DNA of 64,000 nucleotides from NCBI RefSeq assembly GCF_014805625.2, contig NW_023998476.1:1894799-1958798 (forward strand). Reading direction: 5' to 3'. The position numbers and the translations under genes are program-made. Of the stretch, positions 1-12,412 are shown piece after piece. Source of the stretch: Glossina fuscipes (taxonomy: Eukaryota > Arthropoda > Insecta > Diptera > Glossinidae). How positions within the stretch are numbered: the stretch's first letter is position 1; each line of letters starts with the position of its first letter. A model generated the notes under the pieces. It made no database searches. It was not told where the DNA came from and saw only the letters and a program-made list of their open reading frames with translations.

Positions 1-1265
1 GTGGTAAATATTGATTAAGAGTACATGTCATGAACATTTATACAACGAAAAGAAAAAAGCCAATTGACCAATAAAATAATTTTTTTACTTGACAACGAAA
101 TTTCCCAATATATTGAAAAATAGGAAAATTAAGAGCAATAAAATTAATTCAGTGTATAGGTTGGACATCTTAAAACTAAAGTCTAATACAGCTGTCGACT
201 GACGAAACTTACAAACAAACATCTGTTAGAGAATTAAAATCCATTTAGTTTTTTTAAACACACTTTTCGAAACTATCAAAGAGTTGCTAAGTAAATTAGT
301 GAAGCTCATTAGAAAACTTCATTTATGTAATTTGCAAATCCCACACCACGTCTGGTACAAGGCTATGTTAAGTTTGCGCGGATATATGCAATATCCGGAA
401 GAACTTGAGATAAAGTGGAATCACTTTACGAATCGATCTAAGCTTGTTTGTCCGCCTGACTCTCTTATTTCGTCGTGTTCAACCACCAGGTCGTAATTTT
501 GGAGATATTATGATGATATTTAGAGTACAAGGGCGTGCTTTAGATATGAATCGATCTAAACTCGTGTCCGTCCTGATTTTATTTGTTCGATATGCAAGTG
601 GCAATTTTTGAGATACTTTGGTCAAATTTGGTATGTTGATATGTTTTGGCCCAAGCACTGAAATGGAACTGAGTGGAAATGTTTCGGACCCCATGGATAG
701 CTTTTTTGAGTGTAATGGTTTATTTTGCTAACTGAACAACTATATGAAATGTGTAGGGTACGTAATGATGCACTGTGTCCCACTGTAGTGTTTTCGCTTT
801 TATATCTTTTCAATAACTCTGCCTACATTTTTAATTTAAGATTCGTACCTCTGCAAGCTAAGTATAAAATAATTGTAGGTTCTCTTTTAGAACTTTTTTG
901 AGAGGACTGTCATGTTAAATAGCCATGCTGAAAAAAATCATAACTTTTTATGATGACGAACCAGTTCTTAGACTTCTGATAAACGAAGCAGTCGCTTGAA
1001 TTAAGTATTCTTTATTAAGATAATAATAATTAAGTTAACAATAATTAATTTGAGTACGATAATTGGTAGAAAAAAAATGTATAAAATATGAACAATAAAT
1101 GCATTAATTAGGCATTTCGAATTTTAATAAATTATTTTTCATTAATCACTTCTGAAAGCAAACTTATTTTTATACTGCTTTATACTAAGCAGCGAACAGA
1201 TTACCAAAGCAATTTACTAAATTACACTTGTTATCAGAGGTTCGCACTTTTAATAAGGATAAATA
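1..1265. other. Intergenic region downstream of ARMC6
   Basis: No convincing coding region. It is AT-rich DNA with short chance open frames only. Bases about 330-720 belong to a dispersed repeat listed separately. The rest shows nothing I can assign. Confidence 0.6.
330..720 (+). repeat. Dispersed repeat family alpha, copy 1
   Basis: Diverged repeat resembling about 60440-60800 (+) and, inverted, 10195-10440. Shared landmarks, in order, are a TTTGCG-CGGATATATGCA block, an ATCGATCTAAGCTTGT-GTCCG-CTGA block, and a GAAATG-TTCGGA-CCC block near the end. There is no coding capacity. It is probably an old non-autonomous element common in this genome; its class cannot be told from three diverged copies. 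Confidence 0.5.
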
Positions 1266-4100
1266 TTACGAGTTAAGTATTTTTTTTTCAGCTGTACCAG
1301 TCCACTCTTCTTTCAATTCAACATTACAACCTAAATCGCGCAAAGCTGCTTTTATATCTTGATGCACACTGGGATGCTCGTTCAAAGCTACATTCAATAA
1401 GTCTTCTATACCAAATGAAAGCCAAATATCGCACTGTTCACGAGAACGAGATACCATATTCCGTACCGCCCAAGCACCATTACGCTGTACAAAAAAAAAA
1501 AAAAAAATGCATGACTGACATCTCACATATATATAGGGATATACAAGAAGTATAAACTCAATCACCTGAACTATTTTATTTTTCGGATGTGTTCGTATGG
1601 TTTCAACAATTATCTCTGCTATGCCAGTTTCAAAAAATATTTTACTATTTTCTTTAACTCGCAACGTCAAAGTTGATATACACGCCAAAGCAGCCGAAAC
1701 AACATGCTCGTTTGACTAACAAAGGAAAATGAAAACTTCTGTGAAAACTTTAAACTACAATAGAGCCTTTTTGTTTCTTACTATATGCGTTTGAAGTAAT
1801 TCTTTGAGTAACGTTGCTCCACCTTCTTGCACAATGCGATTTTTTACAGTATCATTGCCTGCTAAGGCACGTAACAATTTCAAAGCTTCACGATTTAAAC
1901 GCACAACATTTAGATTGTTAGCCTAAATTAATATACATAAGCTATTTGAAATATTTACGGGGCCAGTACATGCACTACTAACCATTACTTGAAATACTAA
2001 TTTAATACCACCTACTTCATCGACATTCATACAAATTTCTTGACGCACTGCCAAACAACCGATAGTTAAAAGCGAGTCAGCCAAAACATTGGTGTCTTCA
2101 AACTCTGAAACAGAAATTGTTAGGTTTTACTTAGGAGAATTTATTTGTATTGGATACTTGAATTAATTTCTTCCATATCCATCAAACTTAATCCATTTCG
2201 TCGTATAGACAGTAGTCATTGACGCTCATTGCTTCTTGCGCATATATGTATTCAAACAAACAATAAAATCTCATCTACGCAAAAACTTAGGTTAATAACG
2301 ATGTAAAACAAACCTCTTCGTAAATGCTGAAGACTTTTTTAAGCCTATATACATATATGCATTGGTCGAAAACTTGACTCTGAACTGGAGAAGAAAATGT
2401 ACACAAAACGGGCCAGAAAATTTGTTAACAAAAAATTGCAAAGAATATTATATGAAGATTGGAAATCGTTGAATCATTTACTATTGAATGATGTCGAGCA
2501 CCCACAGAAGTGTCAAAGAAAATTTTTCTTATTATGTGGCATTATTGCTCACAAAGCCGTTTAGATAAACTTGCGAAACAAGAAACATGGCCCTGTGTTA
2601 ACTTACACATCGAGATCGGTAACTCCGGAATGATCCTTGTATTTCTTGAGATAGCAGCCGCATACGTTATGGACTTCTGGAATGGCTGAATAATCAAGGG
2701 TAAAAGATAAGTAAGGAAGTTATATTCGGCGTGCTTCTTGCATTTTACTCTCCAAGTTCTTCGTTCCATGAAGTAAATATGGACAATTTCTGCTTTCCAA
2801 CTTTTGTAATTTCAGACTAAAAAGCAAAAACCCACAAATTTTTGTTAAGAATAACGTACTTGCGTTCTGTTTATATTCCTCTGCGGGTTACTGCTCTGAC
2901 CAATTTTGCATATTTTCAACGCCCACCTGCGTGCAAGAACTTCCGATGAACAGAGATGGACTAAGCCAATAGATTTGTGGCTTATATGTCCAACACCTGA
3001 TAAGTTAAACATAAAGCAGTATGTAAGCCATCTTTTTCGAGAAGACATTAAAAATTGTCTCGATTTATATATGCATGCATGCACATATATAAATTAAATA
3101 ACCTTCTTAACGAAGTATATAAAAAATCATGGAAGTTAGTTAATTCAAGCATTCATAACGAAGAAGAAGCATTTACCTTTAAGCAGAGCCGTCAGATCTT
3201 TAACAACTTCGTTAGCAATTTGACAAGCATGTTCATGAGCACTACCAAACTCGATACGGATGTCGTCGTCAAGCGTCAGATATCGGAAAATAGCTAAAAC
3301 TTCACGCAATATTTTTCCATTTTCCTTACTAACGAATCGTTTTAATTGTTGCACTATATTTGCATTCATTATATTTTGGCGATTCATTTCGTGCATAACG
3401 CAAGCTTTTTGTAGCCATTGTAAACACAAACAAATAACGGATTCATTAACATTGGTATCCAGCAAACATCTTGCCAAAGCTAAAGCATTAGCGTTGAAAA
3501 TGTCTGGTTGCTTGTTGGTAAGACTGTTAAGGCACTTTAGAATAGCCTCCAAAACATCAGTGTTTGAATTTTCACCATTGCTATTTATACGAGCTTCAAG
3601 TAAAGACAAAAGCGTAGAGTGTGCACCATTTTGCGAGGCTAATACCCGATGCGGTATTGACTTTTGACACTCTTCGTGCAATGTGTTTAGATGTTGCAAT
3701 AATGGCTCGTCATTTGAAAATTTATCATCTGCATAAGATTTAAGATGCTCGATTGCTTCGTTGAGTACCGGCTTCCCACTATCGGTGTTAATCTCTAAAT
3801 CTTTAATAATATTGGCCAGATTGATACCCTATTTTTAGATTAGCAAAAGTAATACTTGTATGACTCACTCATTGTACAACGGCATCAACTTATAAACCAT
3901 AATATCTAATAGTGCGTTGAAGTGTAAAGTACATTATTTGTGTTTCAATATTTAATTTCTTATACACCAAAATTTCTACATACTTGAGCTTCAAATTGCT
4001 TGATGGTTTCTTCTTTGGCTTCATCAGGGCTCATGGAAAACTCCACAACATTTTCCTTAACAATATCATCGAAAGTATCTTGCGAAATCACTTTTGACAT
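1266..4100 (-). CDS. ARMC6: Armadillo repeat-containing protein 6 (ARMC6-like)
   Basis: Six exons on the minus strand: 3984-4100, 3177-3828, 1989-2104, 1782-1922, 1566-1715 and 1266-1484. All junctions are GT/AG and phases agree, giving 464 residues and the stop at 1266-1268. The start at 4100 gives MSKVISQDTFDDIV, the ARMC6-type N-terminus. The body is a helical armadillo solenoid, with segments such as NREALKLLRALAGND and SREQCDIWLSFG typical of the family. ARMC6 is a conserved ARM-repeat protein of poorly defined, probably scaffolding, function. Length is close to that usual for the family and no lesion is seen, so it looks functional. Intron 2 (about 1.07 kb) carries repeat pieces. The gene is divergent from eIF3j, with 1.16 kb between the start codons. 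Confidence 0.85.
2860..2992 (+). repeat. Repeat fragment in ARMC6 intron 2
   Basis: Two repeat pieces abut. Bases about 2860-2945 resemble dispersed family beta, with the CCTGCGTGCAAGAACTTCC landmark also seen near 45474 and 58373. Bases about 2946-2992 are a near-exact copy of about 46 bp also present at 12770-12815. Non-coding. Confidence 0.6.
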
Positions 4101-5258
4101 TATTGAAACCTCCAAGTTTCTTTATAACTATACCTAAATGAAAGAGAGTCAACTTCCCACGCACATAAGCACGCCAATAGATTTGTATAAAATTAATTAT
4201 GAAAAATAACTAAAATAGATTAGTTGCTTTTACTGCAAAAAAAACCTTATCGAATCTTTGTCAAATAATAGAATTGTTCTTCTAATTTTTATTACCGAAA
4301 TTTACTAAATTTTGAATTTTTTGTATCAGCTGGAAAACAACCAAAAGATACTTCTTTTTTCTGTCGTTCTTATTTTGACAGTGTTATCAAAATATCGAAT
4401 TTTGTTCATTAAAACAACTATGGAAAGCGCATATAGAAAAAATTACATACATATATGATATAAAAACCAATTATAGTGAAAATTCAGCTAAGACCAATTT
4501 TGCATAACTTAAATTATCTTGTTCTTGCGTTCGACATCTCAAATTAAGGCTAAATCGTTTCATTCCACGCAGTCGACTCCAAAGTAGTCGGAAAAGTGCA
4601 AGCCAAGGAGGCCAATAATCGCTACTGTCTATTCCAAGCAGATGTAAAGGTCCTTAGCTCACTGACCTTAAACTCTTCGGCCAAGTTACTTCCAATTTTT
4701 AAGATTTTTTTCGAATATTCGAATGTTAAGTGATGTAAACAATACACTTAAACATCTATAAACTAAATTTATCATCCATTTTATGAAAATTTATAATGTA
4801 AATCCTGCATGTATAAGCGAAGCTTCATTGCGTCAGACCCCTATGTTCTTTGCCAGGGGGGCAAACTGTATTATAATACTCATCAACATAAGGTTTAAAA
4901 AGCGTAAATAAATTAGTTATCTTATGTAACGAAGCTTAAACCGCTTTCAACCGCTTAGTGGTTTCTTAATTTTCAGATTCGTAGAAGCACAGTTGCAATT
5001 ATAAATTTAAACCTTCAAAAAATCTAATGTTCTGGCAACATCATATAAGAAAGAAGAAGAAAAAACCTCTCGTGTGCTATGCCAAGATAATTGAATTCGT
5101 CACATTTTTCTAATGAAAAAGCAAAAATTCTTAACCAAATAAAGTCAAATTTTTAAAAGACAATTTTGGTGAACAAATTCATTTTACATATTCCGAATAT
5201 TTAATATATCTTTTAAAAATCGAATAAAGTTGTGAAGGAAAAGTTTTTCCCCAGAAAT
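4101..5258. promoter_or_regulatory. Divergent intergenic region, ARMC6 / eIF3j
   Basis: The two housekeeping genes are transcribed away from each other here, so both promoters must lie in this 1.16 kb. It is AT-rich and I see no unambiguous TATA box or initiator. Whether it works as a shared bidirectional promoter is inference from gene order only. Confidence 0.4.
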
Positions 5259-6600
5259 ATGGCGGACGATTGGGGTAAGTTATTAAGTAAATATGCGGAA
5301 ATCATCCAATGATGCTACATTACTATCTGCAAGGAATTGGTGTAAACGGGTATATGATCTTGTGCGACAAATGACCATGTGGTTACTTTTAGATAAAATT
5401 TTTAAATGTTTGCGATGACAAGGGATGCTAAATTATCTATTTTTAAATATGCACATACAAATAGGGCAATTAAATTATTAAAAAAATTCTATTCTATATA
5501 ACATAATGCGAAATATTTGTTTGGACACTTTCTAGAAAATGCTGCCGAGTCTAATATCGTTATAAAGCCTGCCGTGCCAAGTAATGTTAATAAATGGGCT
5601 GGCGAAGATGAAGCTGATGATGTTAAAGTAAGCTAATAAAACGTGACACGTGTTATGTTTATTGACATTTGCATTGAAAACTGATATTTATTTTTGTATG
5701 CATACAATCGTATGCAATAAATAAGAGTTCATAGAAAATAGTAAATTCATAATGCTTTCGTTTTTTGCAGGATAGTTGGGAAGATGAGGAAGAGAAAAAA
5801 GACGAAGAAAAGGTTGAAAAAAGAAATACAACTACGAAAACGCCGATAAAGCCAGCTACATTACTGGTAAGTGTGTGTAAGTGTAGTGTAGTGAAAAAAT
5901 TTGTTTAATACAAGAAACATAAAATGAGATGGGTAAACATGGATTTATCTTTTAATAGCTGCTGCAGGAAGATGCTGAAGAAAAAAGGTTAGCTAATATG
6001 ACACCTGAAGAAAAAGTTGCTGAAAAATTGCGTCTTCAAAAACTTCAAGAGGAAAAAGATCTTCAAACTGCTTTGGAAACACTTGGTATATTACCGGGGG
6101 CCGAGGTGTTAGATGCTTTCAATCCGCAAACAAAAGAAGATTTTAAGGAATTTGGTACGACGCTGAGCTGGAAAATTTCCGAATATAAGGACTCACCTCA
6201 TTTTCCTCAATTCGCTGAAGATTTAGTGCGGAATATTTGTCTAAATCGTATGTAAAAAAAAAGAGTCAGACTTGATCATCCTTCATTTTACACTTTTACC
6301 AACAATATTCATTTTTGTTGACAGTTGCGCCTGCCGAATTAAGAAAGATTAAAATTTTTGTTGATAGTCTACATTCGGAAAAGCTTAAATTGGAAAAACA
6401 AAATACGAAAAAATCTTCCAGTAAAGGCAAAAATAAAGCAACGATAAGAGCGGACACTGATGTACGTTTATTACATTATATAATAATTGCAGGCTCCTCA
6501 ACGATTGGTTAATATTTTTATTATTTCATATATTTAGGATATTGATGATTATAAAAAATACGGCAATGACTATGACGATTTCGATGATGACTTTATGTAA
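5259..6600 (+). CDS. eIF3j: Translation initiation factor eIF3 subunit J
   Basis: Six exons: 5259-5274, 5536-5627, 5771-5866, 5959-6247, 6325-6461 and 6538-6600. All have GT/AG junctions and consistent phases, giving about 230 residues. The acceptor at 5958 could instead be the AG at 5967, removing three residues. eIF3j is the loosely attached eIF3 subunit that binds the 40S decoding centre and helps 43S complex assembly. Diagnostic features are the N-terminal MADDWE, the acidic block [13 protein letters not shown], the [17 protein letters not shown] helix, [16 protein letters not shown], and the acidic tail ending YDDFDDDFM. Length matches fly eIF3j. No lesion is seen. An AATAAA signal lies about 330 bp downstream. 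Confidence 0.93.
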
Positions 6601-7681
6601 ATAATATAACCTGCACTAGGTACATTTGTTGTGCTGTTTTCTCTGCTCGTTGTCTCTCCGTGATGCTGCAATAATTGGGCTCATTTTTTACTCAATAGCA
6701 CACGAATTAAAAGTTGAAAGCCTAATTTTTGTTAAATATGAGTGTCATCTACTTACGTAAAAGCTTGCGTGTTTTATAATTAATAATACCACAACACATA
6801 ACTGCAACAAAAAGATATGTAAATTCGAGTCTAAATACAGTAACAATAATACAATTTATTTTCAGGTTAGTTATTTATAAAAAAAGAGTAATCATTTTTG
6901 CTTTTTGTCAATTTTGATTTTGTATAAAAAAATAAAATGTAAAAATATAACAAAAAAATATTTATATTTGTACAAAAACTTCCAAGAATTATCTTAACTG
7001 TGTTAAAAAAAAGGTTTGTAATATTAAATTTACAATGCAGTGCACTGTATAATCTGTATAATGTAATGGGTGTAGTCCACTATACTGCCTCTAGTTGTTT
7101 TTTAATAACCTTTCGTAAATGAAAGGGGGTTCGCAAGGCATTCTTCGTAGCAAGGAATTTTTACTAAAACAATTTTGTGTTGAATATATTCACATAGAAG
7201 TGGGAAATGCTTTATTTGTCGCACAATAAAATTTATGTCGTATCTGGTTGGCGTCTGTCAAAACAAAAACTTCCACATGCAGACGATGGAACATGAGTGC
7301 CGCAAATAGACAGCAGCCGTTGCGAAAAGATTAATACTAATTCACAAATAATGGAAAACATCGAACGGCTGCTCCAAGATATTAGACCTGGAATTAATCT
7401 CAACTAATAAGATTATGTAGACTAAACTCTTCCCATGCTTTCATTCCGAGAAGTCTGATCAAGAATATTAACAAAAGGTTCATACAATTTGCGAATTCTG
7501 TTTGTCAAAAAATGAGGAAAGAAGAACCGAAGTAAGCAAGAAACTTGTGCACAATTTTCTTTCCGCTACTTAAAGAAGAGAATAAACGACTGCATATCTT
7601 TATCTATATGTTTGCTCTGATGTTTTTTTTATAGCTCCTTTCAAAATTGACAGGAAAAAATTCTAAAAAGGAAAAATCTCC
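6601..7681. other. Intergenic, AT-rich
   Basis: Contains the presumptive 3' UTR and poly(A) region of eIF3j. No open frame or repeat could be supported in the remainder. Confidence 0.5.
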
Positions 7682-8605
7682 CATCAACATTCAACGCCAG
7701 AGATTCTTTTATACTTAATAACGCCGGTGTGTTGCTTATTCAATGCACGATTAAAAGCAGACCTGGAAAATTTATTTAAAAAGGGTCCATGTTAGGGTTT
7801 CTATTGGGCCGGCGGTCAGGTGCTGAGTAAATTATTCATATTAAGGCTTACTTCCAACATTCTACTAAAGATTGTTCCTAATTTGCGATAGATATATTTG
7901 AGAACGTCCTGATGTTGACAAAAGAAAATCTCTTTTAAATGTGGGGAGCGGTTGTGGAGCTATGTCAATATCTGCAATCAAAAAAAATTCCAAATATGCC
8001 ATAGCTAATGATATAGATGAAGGTAATCAATTTTGAGATTTTTAAAGACTAAAAGGAGATTAACAGAAAATGTTGGAAGCAACAAATAGCTAAAGCATAG
8101 GATTTATAACATACCAAGCTCTGAACGATACACGATTGTCCTGATGATTCTCTTCCATTTTTTACATTTCATTCTTCTTCTAATTTTTTTAAAATACCTC
8201 TAATACCTATTTTGCTTAGATCAAAATGTTTTAATATTTTTAATTGGAAAATTGTATTTCAACAATTTTTAGCTGCCGCCTGTTCAGTTCTCGTAAATGC
8301 TCAATTCGATCGATTTACGTAGGTTGTTCATTTCAAGTAGAAATTTAATCGGCTCTCCCGTGAAAGAAGAAGTTATCTACATGGGCAATTTATTCTGTGA
8401 TCAAGAAATTGCTGATATTCTATCTCTTTGGTTGGACAAACTCGCCAATGTCGGCAAAATGGTACTAATCGGTGATCCAGGAAGTCATGGTTTATCAGAG
8501 ACGTAAGTGCGATTTCTGTCGAAATTGGCTGCTCATGAGTTGACCGGGAACTGTTGCATCGAAAATAGAGGATTTAAAAATGTGTTCGTCTGAAAATTTC
8601 GTTAA
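7682..8605 (+). pseudogene. ETF-beta lysine methyltransferase (ETFBKMT/METTL20) pseudogene
   Basis: Broken copy of the mitochondrial 7-beta-strand methyltransferase that modifies ETF-beta. Recognisable pieces in order: STPEI...LITPVC near 7691, then GFYWAGGQVLSK near 7796, the SAM motif region GSGCGA at 7944-7961 followed by ANDIDE, then an intron 8023-8272 with GT/AG ends. After it come STRNLIG-like SSRNLIG, MGNLFCDQEIADIL, LIGDPG and the C-terminal IENRGFKNVFV. Lesions: TAG at 7793 where the family has Trp, TGA at 7899, a frameshift near 8297, TAA at 8504 and TGA at 8591 where Trp is expected. Retained introns mean it did not arise by retroposition. Confidence 0.8.
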
Positions 8606-8972
8606 TTAATAAATCTCCAAAATCATCGTACGTGTGCCACCTTATTAAATCCCTTACTAATATGATAGTTATAGTGTTCTTACACTGATCAAAGGATTTT
8701 GAAAGGCGTTCGTAGTTTGGCCATGTGCCATTAGTAATCGTTCACCGTCGGTGCTATTAGCGCACTGTTGAATGTTCTCCCAAGTGCTGACATGAGTTTC
8801 TCGAGCACAGTTTGCACCAAGGTAAACATTATCAGGAAAATTTTTGCCAGCGCAGGGGTGAACTTTATTTCCATAATAATCATTAGGGCTGTGATGACAA
8901 GTGAATAATATCTCTGATCCTTGAGTTGTATACTAAAATCATAAAATTACATTTTTATATAAGATACATAAG

Positions 8973-8973
<1 letters not shown>

Positions 8974-9013
<40 letters not shown>

Positions 9014-9030
9014 GTATATATTTATATGAT
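8974..9030. repeat. TA-rich microsatellite
   Basis: Runs of alternating TA, with interspersed TG steps in the second half. Simple-sequence repeat. Confidence 0.9.
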
Positions 9031-9181
9031 TATGATTTATATATACAAGTGTCTTTCCCTTACAGTAGATTTGCTAAATGGTACCCTTTTAAACATAATC
9101 TCTTAGTTTATTTTTCGCAGCCTTTCTACCCATCACCGTTGTCCGACAAAACACTAAATAATGAGAAAAAGAAGTAAATTT

Positions 9182-9420
9182 TCATACCCTATAATGTTGG
9201 ATTGGCGGGTCTGATATTTCTACTTTGTTATACTGTACAAGTAAAAAACGACAATGGGGAAAGCGAGGATGTTCACAGTTTTTGTTGCATAGGCAGGAAA
9301 GCATTGTAGGCGTACCCTTTGACTGGCTTAGGTTAATGTTTATAATAGAAATTAGGCAGACCGACGGACAAACGTGTTTAAGTCGATTCAAAATCTGACG
9401 CTGATCATTCTCTCATCCTT
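9182..9420 (+). repeat. Dispersed repeat family beta, partial copy
   Basis: Shares ordered words with about 57905-58560 and 44930-45620: an AAAACGACAATGGGGAAAG-like block, TTCACAGTTTTTGTTGCATA, a GTAGGCGTACCCTT-like block, and an A-GCAGACCGACGGACAAACG block. Non-coding and diverged. Confidence 0.45.
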
Positions 9421-10194
9421 GCGTGGTGTGCATAAAAATCTAGTAAATATAAAAAGGATTCTCTTCAGCTTAGTTGGAGATTGCTTCTTGAGAAATGGCT
9501 TGGAATATTATTCTTATTGTTATTGCGACTCTTATGACTAAAAGTGAGGCAATTGCGCACTAGCAACACTGGCTATCGGGTGCAGTATAGAAAAGAAAAG
9601 TAGATCTAGGCAGTAGATATAAATTAGATATAGATAGTATGTTCCTTTAACTAATTTCAGGACGTCCGTATAATTATTATTATTCCTATTCGTATTATTT
9701 ATTATTCCTAATGCGATTCTTTTAATAAAGAAAAAGTTTAGGTAAATTGAGAAAACTTTTTTAGGATTTGCTGTAGATTTGCTTCAATAATATTTTCTTC
9801 AACTTTCTTGGCTTGAAACAGCACACATATATACCAAAACTTGGAAATTAGGGAAGCCTTAAAGCAAATGCCGTTTATATGAAGAATATATGTAAATTTC
9901 AACAAAAAGTGATTAGCTGTATTAAGACCGGACTACTCTGGTATATACCCTGTTGTGTTGTGTATTTGTATTATAAATGGTTAATATCATTTGATTTTAT
10001 TTATTCACCGTTGTCTTACTCTTCTCAGCTTTAGAGATAAAAACGTTTTATAAATAGAACGGATGTTTTATAAATTTATCAGGCAACTAAGTCAAGTAAA
10101 AGCATTGTGACAGGGCCAGATTTCACCATTAAATGCCCTACATCAACCTACAGTTTTTTATATATGCTTTTTTAAAAAGGACGTTAAAAAGTGT

Positions 10195-10440
10195 ACCGAT
10201 CCAAACCATTTTCAATAGTGTTCGTCGTCAACCCAAACCACGCTAGTGTACCAAATTTCATTAAAATAACTGAAAAATTTCCGGATGTAGGTTAAACGTA
10301 AGCGGGCAGACTTACAGACAGTCTTAGATGAAAATGGTTTAGAATCATGTTTTGAATCGATCGGTATAATAAAGGTCCTTTTAAGTTGTTGCATACATCC
10401 GAAAATACTTATCATGCCTTTGCACCACAAGCGGTGTAAT
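10195..10440 (-). repeat. Dispersed repeat family alpha, inverted copy
   Basis: The reverse complement matches the 60060-60800 copy, including ATTTTAATGAAATTTGGTA, GTGGTTTGGGTTGACGACGA and GAAAATGGTTTGGATC. Non-coding. Confidence 0.55.
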
Positions 10441-11996
10441 ATATAGAAAAACCTATCTTTATTATAAACAGCATTTTTACGTACACATGATTGGGTTACA
10501 TCTATTAATTTTTACAAAATTATGGATCAATACGCCCTTTTGGCAATATAGCTTATATAATAACTGTTAGATAAGTTTTTAATTTATATAACTTCTTAGT
10601 CATACTTAAGCACAGACTTTTGATTTTTTTATGTATATATAAATAACTCTTATATTGAGATCTTCGGCTTACATAATTTTGTTTTCAAATATATCGAAGA
10701 AGACCAACCGTGATTGGTCCATTGTTTTTATCTATTGAACTAGATTTTTTTTATTTTTACTTCCATCAATATTTACTTCAAATGCATTGCAAACATACGA
10801 GCATATACTGATATTTTTACGTGCACATAGTACATACAATACTTAATTTAAGTCAAAGAATTCAAGTTTCTGTTTCAAGTTACCTTTACTGCATTGACAA
10901 CGAATACCATGAAAGGATAGTAGTAGTAGTAAGTAGTACTAGTGGTAATTTTACTCAGTAAATGTTGGGTGAAATTCCATAACGACTGCAATATTTCAGC
11001 GATGCACCAAACTAAAATGACATGTACTGAAAAGCTGTGTCTCTGAAAGGTCTCCTAGGCAAAAAATTATAAATTGTAGTGTGATCGCATGTCGTTATAT
11101 TCATCCAGTTTGAAGTGTAACAGAATTATGCAATTTCAGCATAATTCTTTTGTTAAAAGAAAAATGAAAATTATGGCACACTTGACCCGGCTGAGCATTG
11201 CATTACGAAATGCAATACGATGCTAGGCGCCCCAATTAAAACAATTACTATTTGTTTACGTTAGCATAATTTAGTGTAATAATTTGTGTATAAATAGCCA
11301 GGTAAGAATTGAATAAAGTCAATTGTTAAAAAGCGATTCAAAAGCGTTTAATTGGCTAGAACAACAAAAGGCGTTCCATCCGCTCAAAATTATAGATAGG
11401 GACTGCTATACGCCGATCTCGAATGGCATTTTATAAGGCAGATTGACTTAGCGTTCTCAAGCCGAGCAGTCAGGGCAGTACACCACAAAAGACTTGGTCA
11501 TTCTTACGGAATAATAAAATAAAATATTAGTAAACCAAAACTTTTAATATTACATGGCGATACTGCAGACCACGCAGTAACCAGCCTTTATTTTTTCTGA
11601 GGCAGCAAAAACTTTTTTGATTGCACGATCCTACAACCGCCGATCCTGCAAAGCCAGACCACGTTAAAACCAAATTTTCCGGCCACACCCCTCAATACCA
11701 CAGAAGCAATTAGCCAGATATCCAAAAGTGCTGATCGTCAAAAGCCTCGACAACGAGATTAGTATCATTTACGTGAAGGACTACTTCATTTACGTCATGA
11801 TACTACTAATAAATATATACGTAGCATATAAAATATATACAAATTTCGAAAAGTTCATCTCCAAAAAAGTAGTAGCAAGTAACCCAGCATAAGATGATTA
11901 ACTTATTGCATATAGAAACAATTATATACGTAAAGAAAACTCACCTATACCTAAAGCACTAATAGCCATAATATACCTAGGCTACCAAACATATAT

Positions 11997-12392
11997 TGTG
12001 AGGACCAAAAGTCGTACCTCGTTTTGGCCTCACGGCTTCTCCGTCTCTGACTGGGGAGAGAGGGAGTGCTAGAGAGTAAGATAGAATAAGAATAGGATAG
12101 GCATAGCATAAGAATAGGATAGGCCTAGCATAAGAGTAGGATTGACGTAGAATAAGAATAGAATAAGAATAGAATAAGAATAGAATAGGGTAACTTTAGT
12201 TTTGGTTGAGACAGTCGAAGCGAGACTCTCGATGAGAGTAGTGAGTCGGAGTTAAACGGTCGAAGTAAGCCGTGTTGAAGAGTAATGTCGAGAATAATAA
12301 AAGAGTCCTTGCGAATACGAATATTCTTATGTTTTCCTCCCCTGGGCCGCTGAACTGCCCCAGCCTTAGGAAAGGGACGAAACGTCCTCACA
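11997..12392 (+). repeat. Left LTR of the composite gypsy-like element
   Basis: 396 bp beginning TGTGAGGAC and ending GTCCTCACA, a perfect 9-bp inverted terminal repeat with the TG...CA ends of LTRs. The body contains a run of AGAATAGAATA-type short repeats (about 12080-12190), a conserved block GAAGCGAGACTCTCGATGAG, and an AATAAA poly(A) signal near 12295. A related LTR lies at 32609-32975. Confidence 0.85.
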
Positions 12393-12412
12393 AGCGGCGC
12401 CCGTGCAGGGAC
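12393..12412 (+). promoter_or_regulatory. Putative primer-binding site
   Basis: Directly after the left LTR, the sequence reads AGC followed by GGCGCCCGTGCAGGGAC. It resembles the 3' end of a tRNA as used for minus-strand priming. I could not assign the tRNA with confidence. Confidence 0.5.

Larger units (their letters stand above)
8606..11996. other. Non-coding AT-rich region with repeats
   Basis: No gene found. Contains a TA microsatellite, pieces of two dispersed repeat families and, about 11285-11330, a TATAAATAG-like box followed by AATAAA that could be a degraded LTR. The stretch 11540-11800 is locally richer in CCA/GCC words but has no supportable product. Confidence 0.5.

Noticed and set aside
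8926..9177. Tyr/Ile-rich 83-codon frame
   Set aside because: Translation of a TA microsatellite.
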